From Isoetes taiwanensis (lineage: Eukaryota > Streptophyta > Lycopodiopsida > Isoetales > Isoetaceae): a stretch of DNA of 64,000 nucleotides. Where the stretch lies: NCBI GenBank assembly GCA_021234155.1, contig JAJEKV010000053.1, positions 9,121,798-9,185,797 on the forward strand. The letters are read 5' to 3'. The translations under genes were made by a program, and so were the position numbers. Below are positions 1-11,911 of this stretch, one piece after another (within the stretch, counting starts at the first letter, position 1; each line of letters opens with the position of its first letter). Below the pieces are notes generated by a model, which made no database searches, was not told the origin of the DNA, and saw nothing but the letters and a program-made list of their open reading frames with translations.

Positions 1-1030
1 ACCTGGAGCAATGCTACAAATGGCGTCTGCATAGTCCTCCAAGCTTTCGCCTTGGATCTCTGAATGGTGAAGGAATACTCGCTCTTCTTTTGAAGCGACA
101 ACAAGCTTAACGGCAGCATATCAGGGTTTCCCCATTATGGAAAATCGGCATTCATAGCATGAACCAGAGCATTCAAAGCAGTTCCTTCTTATGGTCGTAG
201 TCTACAAAGACCTGGACTTCCGGAAATCCATCTGGAACCAAATATATCCGTTTTCCAGGCTTACTGCCTTAGCCATCAGCTGCAACATTTACTGGCACCA
301 ACAAAATAGGTCTGGGCATTTTCGCATCCAAGTTAAATGCATCCTTTATTTTTCTGCTGATAGAAAAGGCAATGGACTGGTAAACCCTAGAGCTTCACGG
401 CATGCACTAGAATCAGACTTGCCATTGCAAACTTTTTGAAACAAAGCGGATCCGGGCTGGTTCTTTTTCACAAAGCGGATCCGGGCCCGGTTTGCTTGTC
501 GCACTTTAAGCTCAAAACTAGGGCATCCTAAAAATTTCATATGGTCATAAATTCGGTCTTGCGAGATGTAAATCTTTACTCAAGCAGAATATTCAATAAA
601 AGGTATAGATACCTTATTATGTTGCACACCGGACTTAAACAACTATAGGGTATCTTATTTTCCATCAATTCACATACAAGTTATACTTACATAGTGCATC
701 AAATGTAACAGGTCTTATATCAAACTGACCCAAATGAAGAATTGCACCAAAGTTCAAATGCTGGAAAACATACCATGGGTAGACTAGCTAAGATCTCTTA
801 GATATAGAATTAATTATCTCTTTCAGATATACCTTTTTAAGTGCCGATTGCCTTTGAGCAACTAACCCAGAGCAACTAACCCAGACATACGACACTGAGT
901 GCATGGGATAGTCTTTAGCCATGCTCATACATAACAATATCTGAGGTAAATCATTTGATTAAATGCACCCAATAGTGAATATCAATAATTTGCATAGCCA
1001 ACATAATTATCGTATTTGCATTAATAAAAA
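1..1030. repeat. Direct duplication, copy 1 (runs off the left edge)
   Basis: This stretch is repeated, with small indels and substitutions, at 2879-3584 plus 7012-about 7310. The two copies share the same landmarks in the same order, including the paired GGATCCGG-type motifs near 450 and 3320 and the 'gacccaaatgaagaattgcacc' region. Both copies end in a run of A (short here, about 28 A in copy 2), which hints at retroposition of a transcript-like unit. The left limit lies outside the window. Copy 1 lacks the 3.4-kb insertion found in copy 2 and so serves as the empty site. Confidence 0.85.
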
Positions 1031-2878
1031 AAACCCTACCACCTACCGTGGAATGAGGGTAAACACACCTTGATAGTATCAATCTGTGACCATGGGGAGA
1101 GCTAACCCCCACTGCCACAGCAGGGGTTAAGCCTCATCCCATAATTTAAAGCAGAAGGAGATTCTAGATTTAGAACATACCTTGTTAATGGAGTTTTTGG
1201 AAACTAGAGCACCAACTAGAGCACACTTGTCTTTGTTGTGTCTTTATCATATTGACATAATTATATAGCCAAGCGGCATATGTAAAGTAAACAACTATAG
1301 AGCCAAGCGGCATCGGTATAGTGTCAAGCCTCATGGCCAATCTCATCTTGGTTGCATTTTGCAGATTTCCATAGTATCCTCAGTAGGTGGTATAACCTCA
1401 TACTCTTCCTCATCACATCGTCTGCCTAAAAAATAATATCTAACCTAAAAGTAACTCGCAAAATCAATATGTTGTCTACTAGAAATATCAATGCAATCAG
1501 CCATATATTTACGTTTCCTAAGTTGCGGACTTAGGGCGGCTTAAATGCTCATACAACTAGCCAATAGGTAGAGGACAACACCGGATATCTCGGTGTGATG
1601 AAGTGTCTAAAAAAACCCGGCTGAACTAGTAAACCTAGACCCGGACATCCGCCTCGGTCAATCCCTTGGCGAGATTATCACCCCGATACTAGACCCGAGC
1701 ATCTCTAGATCAGTGTCCTTTTACCCATTTTTACTTGTTCATTCCTGTATGCTTCAGCCAATATAGCATTTTTTCATCCATAAAGTAACAGTAGAATCAT
1801 AATATTTCAACAAAAGTACTATTCTTATCATTAATGTCTTGTCAATATTTAAACAATTCAGCATGTATTGATCATAAATCATTGCAAGAAGTATTTATCC
1901 AGTAAGCATCATGTTGTTTCAATATCTGGAGACTAATGTAGCAGATATTATTTTAATTACAAGCCTGATCTTTTCTAGTCACAGACTATTGCTAGAAAGC
2001 AAAGCTAAAATGATAATATTCTAAAAAAACCGTTTATGTGATGCCTTTGCCAATGTAAACTTCTTAGTGACAAACTTCAGCAACAAAATGAGCAAGATCT
2101 CCATCATTCTTCCAGCCAAATCCAACTACAAAAGCAAAGGGAACAATGGGAAGAAAATCCCGTACCTGCAGCCAATCAGTACCCTGTTAGCGTAAAAACG
2201 GTATCAGGGCAAGGGCCAAAAGGTACATTGGGATTTTCAGCTCTTCGCTGATTACCCATTGTGCCTTTTGCCCTGCCAGTTAGAAAAAGCTAAAAGAATG
2301 AAGGGAGAAACAAGCAACTGCCTAGACTCGTCCAATAAAAAATACAATGTCAAATTGACTTAGCTAAATTCTATGCCATTTCAGAAATATTTATGCATTT
2401 GCCTATTAAATGATGCCATCATGAGTATATAGGCCATCGTATCAGCTTATATCAATCTATCCAGATTTTTGAGTCAAGTCCCTATGCACAAACCTGTTCG
2501 TAAAGATTACGCTTGCCTAGAGCAATGATGTCCATAAGAATTATGTAAGTAAAGGGTATTTTGCTGTAAGCTCATGTCATAAGGACTTGGAAACAATTTA
2601 ACCTTAGAAATTCAGCTTGTAACATACTGCTGTAAGTATAGAACCGAAGAAATAAAAGTATTATGGACCCATTTCAAGTATAGAATCCAGTAACAGCTTG
2701 CTACAATTTTATCTAACAAGTATAGCAGTAAGAAACTGGAAGGCTTTATTTAGCAAATCAAATACATTCTCTGTATACATCTAGAAGAATGAATCCAAAA
2801 ATATTTTATAAAAAAACCTGAATGATTCTGAAAGTTGTGAATGACTTGGGCAGTTGCAAGTCTTCCATGCATTTCGAC
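1031..2878. other. Non-coding spacer between the duplication copies
   Basis: AT-rich sequence with no open reading frame that looks coding, no RNA gene and no obvious repeat structure. Nothing could be assigned here. Confidence 0.5.
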
Positions 2879-3290
2879 CTGGAGCAATGCTACAAATGGC
2901 GTCTGCATAGTCCTCCAAGCTTTCGCCTTGGATCTCTGAATGGTGAAGGAATACTCGCTCTTCTTTTGAAGCGACAACAAGCTTAACGGCAGCATATCAG
3001 GGTTTCCCCATTATGGAAAATCGGCATTCATAGCATGAACCAGAGCATTCAAAGCAGTTCCTTCTTATGGTCGTAGTCTACAAAGACCTGGACTTCCGGA
3101 AATCCATCTGGAACCAAATATATCCGTTTTCCAGGCTTACTGCCTTAGCCATCACAACATTTATTGGCACCAACAAAATAGGTGCAGGCATTTTAGCATC
3201 CAAGTTAAATGCATCCTTTATTTTTCTGCTGATAGAAAAGGCAATGGACTGGTAAACCCTAGAGCTTCACGGCATGCACTAGAATCAGAC
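2790..3290 (-). pseudogene. Degenerate coding relic inside the duplicated unit
   Basis: Reading the minus strand, protein-like stretches of about 20-40 residues appear in alternating frames: one ending ...DYADAICSIAPG (about 2880-2985), one reading LNALVHAMNADFP (about 3010-3060), and one reading RIYLVPDGFPEVQVFVDYD (about 3070-3130). Together they look like one protein broken by frameshifts and a TAA stop. The same pieces are present in copy 1. The family is not recognised. It is inferred to be an old pseudogene or exon-rich relic, but chance frames cannot be excluded. Confidence 0.3.
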
Positions 3291-3584
3291 TTGCCATTGC
3301 AAACTTTTTGAAACAAAGCGGATCCGGGCCGGTTCTTTTCACAAAGCGGATCCGGAACTGGTTGCTTGCTGCACTTTCGCTCAAAACTAGGGCATCCGGA
3401 AAAATTTCATATGGTCATAAATTCAGTGCGCAGATGTAAATCTTTCTGCAGAATATTCAATAAAAGGTATAGATACCTTATTATGTTGCACACCGGACTT
3501 AAACAACTATAGGGTATCTTATTTTCCATCAATTCACATACAAGTTATACTTACATAGTGCATCAAATGTAACAGGTCTTATAT

Positions 3585-3612
3585 CGTAAAGGAATGTTGG
3601 GCTGCCTTCTGC
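3585..3612 (+). repeat. Left terminal inverted repeat of the recombinase element
   Basis: Pairs with 6872-6899 in inverted orientation, 27 of 28 bases. It begins immediately at the point where homology to the empty copy is lost. Confidence 0.75.
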
Positions 3613-4025
3613 TCCCGTATCCAATCCCCTTGTGACACGTGGCAGAGATTCTAACCCGGGAATTACACTAAACTTTTTTTTTATTGCAAGTTATTGTGTT
3701 ATCGAAGTCAATTTTTTAGTGCAAGTTATTTTTAACTGCAAGTTTATCTTCAAAGTATTCTAAGACTATCCAGAATGAAGAGTAAAATTATCAGAATAGC
3801 ACAGTAAAATTATCAGAATGAACAGTAAAGTTATGAGAATGAAGAGTAAAATTATCCAGAAAGAAGAGTAAAATTATCAGTGACACAGTAAAATCACTTC
3901 AGTTCAAAATTCCCATTCATTGAAAAAGTTGTCAATTGAAAAAGCAAAAACATGGAAAATCCAGTAAGAGGCCCTTGCCCTCTTAACAGAGAAAGTAGAG
4001 TAGCGAAACTTTGCCTTATCCAAAT

Positions 4026-6347
4026 TTACTTCATACTTGATCTAGCTGCAATATTTTTCACGAATTCTGACAGATCGATGTTGCTTCCTCCAGGTACAAT
4101 GATGCAGTTATGAAATGTTCCTCCTGAAAAGCTAGTATTGCCAACTTCCACTGATAAGTTGAAGGCCTTCCTCAATCTCACATCTTTTCCTCGCAATTTC
4201 TTCAAGAGAAATATTGTCAAGAAAGGATCATCTAAATCGGAACCACGTGTGTTAAATAATGGGATTCCAAAGCGGCAACTTCACGGTGGTTGACTCTCAA
4301 CAGCAGCAGAATCTTCAGTTGCAACATCAGGAACTAATTTCATATTACCTACAAGAAAAACACAATCATCTATTAAACTACTATTGGATAATTTATAAAT
4401 CCTAAAAACAACTAATTATAATTACTAACCTGCTGAAGAATCAACATTCTGAGGCACCTCGATGACAGAAAAAGTACCTGTATTCTGCTGTTCATCATAG
4501 GCCCTTAACTCACTCTCATATACCTGATCAAACATCCTGCGTGTGCCATCGTCATTGAAAGGCTTCCCGATTATTGACATTGCAGCCTTAGCCTTCAAAT
4601 CTTTAGTTTTATCATACCTATAATTGAAGCCAAATATAAGAATTAACACTAGAATAATTAAAGATAACAAAGGCAACACTACTTACCGCTTGTATGCTCC
4701 AGTAGTCCTGTGGCCTGTCACATCCATTCCAACTTCCACAGGAACATTCGCCCTTGCTAGCCTACTAACAACTGATGTCCTTCCAGATTTACCAGAAAAT
4801 TTACCTTCAACGCCTATTGTCTTCATCATATATTTCATCCAAGATCCTAACACTTTTGCGCTCACTCTATGCTTCTTGTTGTACCAGACCTGCAACACAC
4901 GAGTTTAAGTACTGCAAATTAAATATAAAAAAACAAAAACAAAAAATTGAAAAAATACTTACATGTGATTTTGGTGAATTAATGCACTGCATGAATATGA
5001 ACCATGGTGCATTTTCATCTTCAGGTTTAGGTAAATGTCGAACAAGACATTTAAATGTCAGCACCACATCATCCTCAAAACATCGAACAGGTTGCCTGAA
5101 TGACTCTTCCTGATACTTCTCCATTGTCACACGATGATTCTTGCTCATTCTCTCACTATATTCTAAACACTCCTTAGCATCAACTACCACAACTACAAAA
5201 TCAGTCACAACAAGCTGATACAACTCATCTCTCCCTCTAATAGCAAACCTTGACACGCAGTAGTACATAAACCTTCGCTGAAGACCCCTGTTGCTAAAAA
5301 TAGAATGGTCCATATCAGACAAAAGAGCTTGCTCTGTACTGTAGCTTATCTCATCAACCTTCTTACGCTTGCCACAAACACCAGGAGTTAATCTAGATCT
5401 TCTCATACTAGCAATACAAGCCTTTCTGGCATTAGCAAATATTGGACTCTTCTTGATCTCAAATGGTATCTCCTGAATACCAGTATGCCCTATTCTTACT
5501 TCCTGTTCTCTCCTGATGATAGCTCCAAACTTTCTGAAGATATCTTGCAGCCTACCACAAACGACAAAAACAGGTTACTATCGAATGAAGTATTAAAATA
5601 AAAAAACTAAACTAAAGTTCTACTTACGTTTTCATAGGGTAAAGAGATCCATTAAGCTTGCAAACTTGAAGCATAAACTGCTCCAACATTCGAGCAAACT
5701 CCATCAGATCCAATTCCTCTATTCTTTTCTCAATTGAAATCCCTTTCTTCACTCTCCAGTGATCAAATCTGGATCGAGCCCATTCTATCTTATCTATTTT
5801 TTGTACCAAAGAGAATTAACTTCCTTCACTAACTCATCATCAAGCTCTAGGAAAGGCACTTCTTTTCCAGATCCACTACTAATTTCAGAAACATTTTCAG
5901 ATACATTTTCTTTGTTACACTCTGTTCCAAAAAACCCTGGCATCTTTTCAACATCACGTAAGTACTCCTCAATCTCCCCATCCCCAAACTCTTTCAGAAG
6001 CTCTGTCTCAAAATCAACCTCACATTCTGTATTATCCAAGAAAGTAGAATGATCTGCACCTCCAATCTCTTGAGTGATGTTCAAGATGAAGCAAGGTGCG
6101 TCTATCTCAGCCATAGTAGACTGAGAAAGCATAAAACCTTCAAGAAAAATAAGTACAGACACTAAATAGTACACCAAAGCTCCAGTAGACGACATTACAA
6201 CCTTCGAACTCACTGCCGAAGCGTCAACAACCTGGAAAAGACAAATAAAAAGGTTAGATATGAAAGATTAACCGAAAACAGAGATAAAAACACACTTTAA
6301 TTTACCTGATCCTTCTGCATGTTACTCCCAGTCGCATTATCCGCCAT
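4026..6347 (-). pseudogene. Crypton/DUF3504-type tyrosine recombinase, spliced, with two lesions
   Basis: A tyrosine recombinase would cut and rejoin element DNA through a 3'-phosphotyrosine. The model has ATG at 6345-6347 and exons 6306-6347, 5628-6231, 4963-5551, 4687-4889, 4430-4617 and 4026-4348; all five introns are GT-AG and the junctions keep frame. The domains run in family order: an acidic N-terminus, an N-terminal helical domain (WARSRFDHW ... LYPMKTLQDIFRKF), the first catalytic Arg in FAIRGRDEL, the KSGRTS box, the TGH box, and the nucleophile Tyr in AYKRYD, built exactly across the 4618-4686 intron. The C-terminus has the FHNC motif seen at the end of related proteins. Lesions are a one-base loss in an A run near 5797 and an in-frame TGA at 4281-4283 (a CGA-to-TGA type change). 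The usual His of the HxxR box is Lys. Assignment to the DUF3504/Crypton family is from remembered motifs. Confidence 0.75.
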
Positions 6348-6871
6348 TATCTGCCAAAAATCGACACAACAATTAGATAACATTAAAAAAATCAACCTAA
6401 AACTCTAAAAATTACCTGAAACAGAGAAAGTCGACTAAAGACTCGCCAAGAACACTCCAAAATCAAGGCGCTTTGCGTAAAAACACTTTCGGAATCAAAG
6501 GCCGCTACCACAAATCCAAGACGCTGCTCCAAAACTTCACAAAATCACGAAAGACTTCGCCAAGAACACTCCAAAATCAAGGCGCTTGGCGTAAAAACAC
6601 TCAAGAATCGGGCGCTGCTACCAGAAATCAAGAGAATGCTCCAAAACTTCAAAAAATCACCAAAAACGGAGGCGCTGCAAGGAAAAACGAAGGCGCTGCA
6701 ATGCTAAAGCCTTCCTAAACGGGAAAAAGATGCATGCAGAGCTTAAAAGCTCGCCAAACATGCGAGCGCCACAGCGATCGGCTCGCCGGAAGCAAAAAGA
6801 GAGGAAGAAAAAAATGAACTCCAAAGCTTCGTAAAAGAGTCCGCTGACGTGGCGGACAAAAGGCTGACGTG

Positions 6872-6899
6872 GCAGAAGGCAGCCCAACATCCCTTTACG
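6872..6899 (-). repeat. Right inverted repeat of the recombinase element
   Basis: Inverted partner of 3585-3612. It is not at the exact right edge of the insertion: about 113 bp that are themselves palindromic (6902-7012) follow. Confidence 0.75.
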
Positions 6900-6901
6900 T
6901 T

Positions 6902-7012
6902 AGGGCAAAGTTTCGCTACTCTACTTTCTGGGTTGTCAAGTGGGCCTCGTGGCGACGTAGGCGTCGCCCCTTCCAACCCCGTCAAGTAGAGTAGCGAAAC
7001 TTTCCCTTATCC
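6902..7012. mobile_element. Small palindromic unit at the right edge of the insertion
   Basis: About 110 bp whose ends, 'agggcaaagtttcgctac' and 'gtagcgaaactttccctt', are inverted copies of each other and extend inward through ctgggttg/caaccccg. A related arm sits at 3992-4022, just beyond the recombinase stop codon. It could be a tiny foldback MITE or the true terminal motif of the larger element. Confidence 0.5.
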
Positions 7013-7306
7013 AAACTGACCCAAATGAAGAATTGCACCAAAGTTCAAATGCTGGAAAACATACCATGGGTAGACTAGCTAAGATCTCTTAGATATAGAA
7101 TTATCTCTTTCAGATATACCTTTTTAAGTGCCGATTGCCTTTGAGCAACTAACCCAGAGCAACTAACCCAGACATACGACACTGAGTGCATGGGATAGTC
7201 TTTAGCCATTCTCATACATAACAATATCTGAGCTAAATCATTTGATTAAATGCACCCAATAGTGAAAATCAATAATTTGCATAGCCAACATAATTATCGT
7301 ATTTGC

Positions 7307-7340
<34 letters not shown>

Positions 7341-7345
7341 CTGTT

Positions 7346-8388
7346 TACAGACCAGTATTTCGAAATCCAAATCCCTCCAATCCACAACATAAATACAGTG
7401 TGAATCGGGGGATTGAAAACTCCAGAGCCATAACATGACAGGGCCGGCAGGCAGTTTAAGAGAATTTGCAAGCTTGCCTCTAAGAAATTGTGTGGAGAGC
7501 TCTAGAGTGTTTTAAAATAAGAATAAAAATAAAATGGATATTCTAAGTGTGAAGCAAACACCTTGGTTTTGGTTTGGGTCAGCATCAAATTCTTATATAG
7601 GTACACTGCTCCAGAGAAAAAAATTGCATAACGTTAGTCGGATATCTACTCCTACTTTTTTTGGTTGAAAAAAAAAGCAACCCACGGCCTGAAGCCTTGA
7701 GTTGACATTCACCACAATTGGGCAATTTTTGCCATGGACGTGGCAGAAGCTAAAAATTGAGAAATAGAGCAGAAGATCAAAATTGAGGAATAGAATAGAC
7801 TTTTGTTGATTGGATAGAACAAAATTGTGCACGGTCGTAGACTTGGAGGGGATGATTGGAGGGGCAAATCCGGAATCACCTATATTCCAAATCCGGCATC
7901 ATCTAGAATATGATAGCATTCACAAAAGAATTCAGAATTCAATTCAGAAGAGGCTATTTTCCAAATCAGACATTTTTGAAAAGACCTGGTTAGAAAGAAG
8001 AAGACTGCACTGTCTTCAAAAAGTTCGAAGCCCCAACCAAAATGAAGTTTCAAGTTGTTCTAGCAAAAAAGAACTTCAAGTTGCAAGCTTCGAAACCTCT
8101 CAAAAAACCTCCCCAAAGCAATACCGTTAAAGAATTTGTAAATCGATGCACATGAAGATTTGCTTTTGAGTTGTGAAGCAAACATGTAGCTAGATCGATA
8201 GCTCAAATTGCCAGAAGAATCGACTGCTTCAGAGGCGAACACTCTTTTTTTATGAAAAAAAGCAATATGGAATGGAAATACAAAAGGGCCTAGGAAAAAG
8301 AAGGGAATAAATCTGGCCATAAACATTAAATTTATGTTGATTATGACGAGCTGCTATCATAGATCAAAAAATCCTAAATCTATAATAA
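7346..8388. other. Unassigned sequence
   Basis: No recognisable gene. An open frame at 7810-8130 (+) has no recognisable motif and composition like its surroundings, so it is not called. Confidence 0.4.
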
Positions 8389-8418
8389 CTAGTAACGGTG
8401 CCCGGCGTTGCCGGGCTC
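8389..8418 (-). mobile_element. Helitron-like 3' terminus
   Basis: Read on the minus strand, a GC-rich hairpin (GCCCGGC-aac-GCCGGGC, 8400-8416) is followed after 7 bases by CTAG and then T. This is the layout of plant Helitron 3' ends: hairpin, short spacer, CTRR, insertion before T. The body would extend to higher coordinates. No rolling-circle replicase or 5' TC terminus was found, so this would be a non-autonomous or decayed copy. Confidence 0.5.
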
Positions 8419-9490
8419 TAGCAACTATTTATAAGAAAATATAAAATGTCTTGTAAGTTGGAAAAGAGGCAAGAGAAGATAGGAGAAAGAAGATAATATA
8501 GATAAGGAAATTTGAGCTGTAGGAAATTACCATAAGCAAATGAACCCTAGCAATATATGGCATACATAGAGGCATATGCACGTATATGGAGTTATCATAT
8601 ATAGGGTGTATGTCTACTAAAGTAAAATGTAAATATAGCTAGATATAGGGTTGACATACATTTCAAAACGTACATATGTTGTTGCAACACATAATTCTCA
8701 GTACTAAAAGGAACTAAGATGATGTTACAGAAGATGTACAATATTTGTAGATAATCACCCATTGGTGCAACAAAACAATGGTAGTGTCGCATGTAAAATG
8801 AAGGTAAGGCAAATAGATAGTATGTAATATGGGTATGACAAAATCTTGTTTCCTCATCAAAAGATGGATAGACAAAGAAAGCATATGATTCCCTATAGCA
8901 ATTGTAAATAATTAATGATTTATTGTGCTCGTTGCAATAGGAAATGTATATTGTTGCTTTCTATTACTATTCATGCCATTAATACAAAAAGATTTGGCAA
9001 TGAACGTTCTTCTGATGGTTCATATATGTCTCTTGAATTTTTAGCACTCATATATGTCTCTTCAAGTATTTAGTACCTAATTGCTGTTTTGGACTCTTAA
9101 AGCTGTTGGAATATTGATACATAGGGCACTAAAAGAAAGCCTTACTTCTAAATGAATAGGTAGCAGGCCTTTGTAAGATCTCGGTTGTAACTTGCAAGCA
9201 TGGGTCGTGATTTGCATGTGATGGTCAACATTATGCAATTATATATTTAAACTTTAAAATGTGCTTTTAAGATGATATGATATAAAGGATGGACTCAAGT
9301 GTTGTGATTGAGTACGAACATGTTTATAGTCATTTGTTATGATACTTAGTTTAAGGAAGAGATTATAGGATGTCTCATGTTCATTTGTTTATCATACAGA
9401 ATTTTTCGTAGGGATAAGATGATAGATAGTGAGATAAAAGATATAATTAAGTCTTTTGATTGAGTACAAATATGTGTATGGTCATGTATC

Positions 9491-9552
9491 CGCTTTTATC
9501 ATCTCTACTATCACATTTAGTCGCTTTTATCATCTCTACTATCACATTTAGT
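9491..9552. repeat. Perfect 31-bp tandem duplication
   Basis: The unit cgcttttatcatctctacta... occurs twice back to back (9491-9521 and 9522-9552) with no differences, so it is a recent local duplication. Confidence 0.9.
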
Positions 9553-11778
9553 TTGAGGTGATGACATGAGGTGGATGTATCTTGAGGCAATGATAGCAGA
9601 TAAATCTTAGATTGGAGAGGTTTATAAATCTTTAGATCAAATGCAAAGAATTTTTTTTTTCTTGAGAGGGTGGAGGAGTTTGTTGCTAGTGCAGGGCTTA
9701 TGCATTGAGCACTGCTCAATAACATATGGATTAAAAGATTTTTTTAATGTCAGCAATTGCTTCGCAACAAATATAGAAAATGAGGAGCAACTGGACATAA
9801 TGTGCTTTCATTCTATTTGTAAACATCTATTCCGATTTTTCAAGCATGCCTTGCATGATAGTAAATAGATGCAAGGCTTACATTATATATAATTAATGAT
9901 AAAATATATGCCATGTGATTGCTGTCATGTATAAATGATCAAGATCGATCAATATCCAACCAAATTCAAAAAATATCTCAAGTACATCGATGTAAATGAA
10001 GCGTAGAACCTGCCAGTTCAACAAAGGGAAGAAAACAATCGCATTCAATATAATAGCTAAGAGCATTGCCACTTGTTGAAAAGAATAAATGTTAACAAAA
10101 GCAAATCGCATCGAATATCCTAGCTCGAGCATTGCCCCTTGTCTGGATAACTGAATTGCTAGAATCAGATGTATGCATCATCATAATGGCGCCAAAAGTC
10201 ATTACTTGGATAATGTATTGGCATTGGCTTTAATCGAATAAAAAAACAACACAGATACTGGAACTAAGCAAACACAAATCCTGCAGAACCTTGCATATCA
10301 AAGTCCATTCTTGCGCAAACACAATGTCTCAAATGCCATGGCAAAATGATAACAATTTACAGAAGGCAAAATGCAAAGCATTGATTGGAGAATTTCTAGA
10401 AAATGGCCAGAATGGGATGCAAAGTACTTGACATGCTTTTTCTAATAGACACTTGTTGCACTTTGCTCTTGATCCTAGATTGTGTAGTGGATATCTGTTG
10501 GCACTGTAAAGAGCCTTTTAGATCATTAGTATAGTATAACCTTCGCCTTGACATGGTGGCCTCCAACTTGAATGAGAAACATATACTAAATTATGTGTAT
10601 CTATTTATATGGCTTGGACTATACTTCAAATGACCTAGTGGAACATGGAATTTCATTCTTCTTGAATCAAACGTAGGCGAACAACCAAGTTGCCAATCCG
10701 TATTTCTGAAAGCAGCAAATTGTCATGTGGTCGTCACATAAATGCTACATTCGTCGCATCTTCTTCATGTCTTCTAGTTTAGCTTCTGCCTCAACATCAA
10801 CCTAAGAAAAATAGAGCACTCAGATATCATTTGTAACCTAAAAGATAATGCCACCTTCAAACTGAATAATACTTTTATAACAACCATGCCATCAGAGGGC
10901 TCGGCAGAGAATGCCATTAAGAATTGAAATACCTATTAACAGTCGCAATGTCTTGAAAACATTTAGAACAGCAAATCAGTTATGCTATGCTGATAGTCCA
11001 CATAATTTTTTAGTATGAGTCCCTAAGCTTCTACATTTGCAGGAACACACAGAATCCAAGGCTTGCAACAAAACTATCAACCTTTTCTTTTTTTGCATCG
11101 TTGCTACGAATCTGCCTTGAACAAGAAGATCTACAAAAAAAGTTAACCTGAAATGAGAACAAATCAATCCAACAACTCCATTCCTCCAAGGAAACACAAG
11201 AACGAAAATTCCACCTACCCTTGGATCACGTGCGGTAACCCACGGGCAGTCGAGGGTTTCAGACGGGAAACCGACAGGTGGCGGTGCTGCTCAGGGTTAA
11301 CGCCCTTTGGCTGAGAAAAACATCAAAAACTAAATCCTGTCCACATTCATTGGTGTTTTTTCCTTTATAATACAAGTGGCCATTCAGTCCTTTTGAAATA
11401 AATAGAAGATGTATAATTGGATGGAATAGTATTGTTTTATATCCAGTTAAAGCTAAAAATCTTTCTACACATGACTGTTCTTAATGCAAATGCAAATTAT
11501 CATAGTTTGGGCCAGAGATTTGCCATGATGTAAAATTCTTTTTAATCGCCACCCTGGTTGTTTGTCCGAAATGGCTAGAAATTTGAATGCACTAAGGATG
11601 GGATGGAGATAGTAGGAAAACTTTAGAATGAAATTTTGAATAGTAAGAACATAGCATGTAACATACGTTTGCTTGGCGGCGCCGCCGCCTGTAGGGTTCC
11701 TGCCAAAAACCCTCTCATACCTGTGGGTTCCCTAGCACGTACCTTTAAATTGTTGCTACGATGCATTGTTAATTGCAT

Positions 11779-11911
11779 AATTAGAGATTTGTGTGTCCAT
11801 CTTGTTGGAGTTCTGCCCCATTGGCTTTGTGTTTGTTGATTGCAACATTAGAGATTAGTGTTGTCCATCTCATTGGAGTTCTGCACCATTGGCTTTGTGT
11901 TTGTAGTGGCA
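11779..11911. repeat. Imperfect tandem duplication of about 66 bp
   Basis: Two adjacent units each begin attagagatt and contain gttggagttctgccccattgg or its variant and 'ggctttgtgtttgt'. They differ at several positions, including a one-base indel. Confidence 0.8.

Larger units (their letters stand above)
3585..7012 (-). mobile_element. Crypton-like tyrosine-recombinase element with inverted repeats
   Basis: The insertion is defined by comparison with the empty copy at 1-1030. Its left end (3585-3612) and the segment 6872-6899 are inverted repeats of about 28 bp with one mismatch (cgtaaaggRatgttgggct...). A second inverted-repeat motif (aaagtagagtagcgaaactt...) occurs at about 3992-4015 and inverted at 6905-6928 (24/24 match), with a third direct copy at 6985-7008. 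It encodes one spliced recombinase gene on the minus strand. No clean target duplication can be read: the flanks are ...ttatatc and ...ttatcc. Classical Cryptons lack terminal inverted repeats, so the boundaries or class may be composite. Confidence 0.7.
2879..7345. repeat. Direct duplication, copy 2, interrupted by an insertion
   Basis: Homologous to 1-1030. Homology runs from 2879 to about 3584, stops at '...cttatatc', and resumes at about 7012 with 'aaactgaccc'. In copy 1 these two points are adjacent (near 725), which dates the intervening element as a later insertion. Copy 2 ends in a homopolymer of about 28 A (about 7310-7338). Confidence 0.85.
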
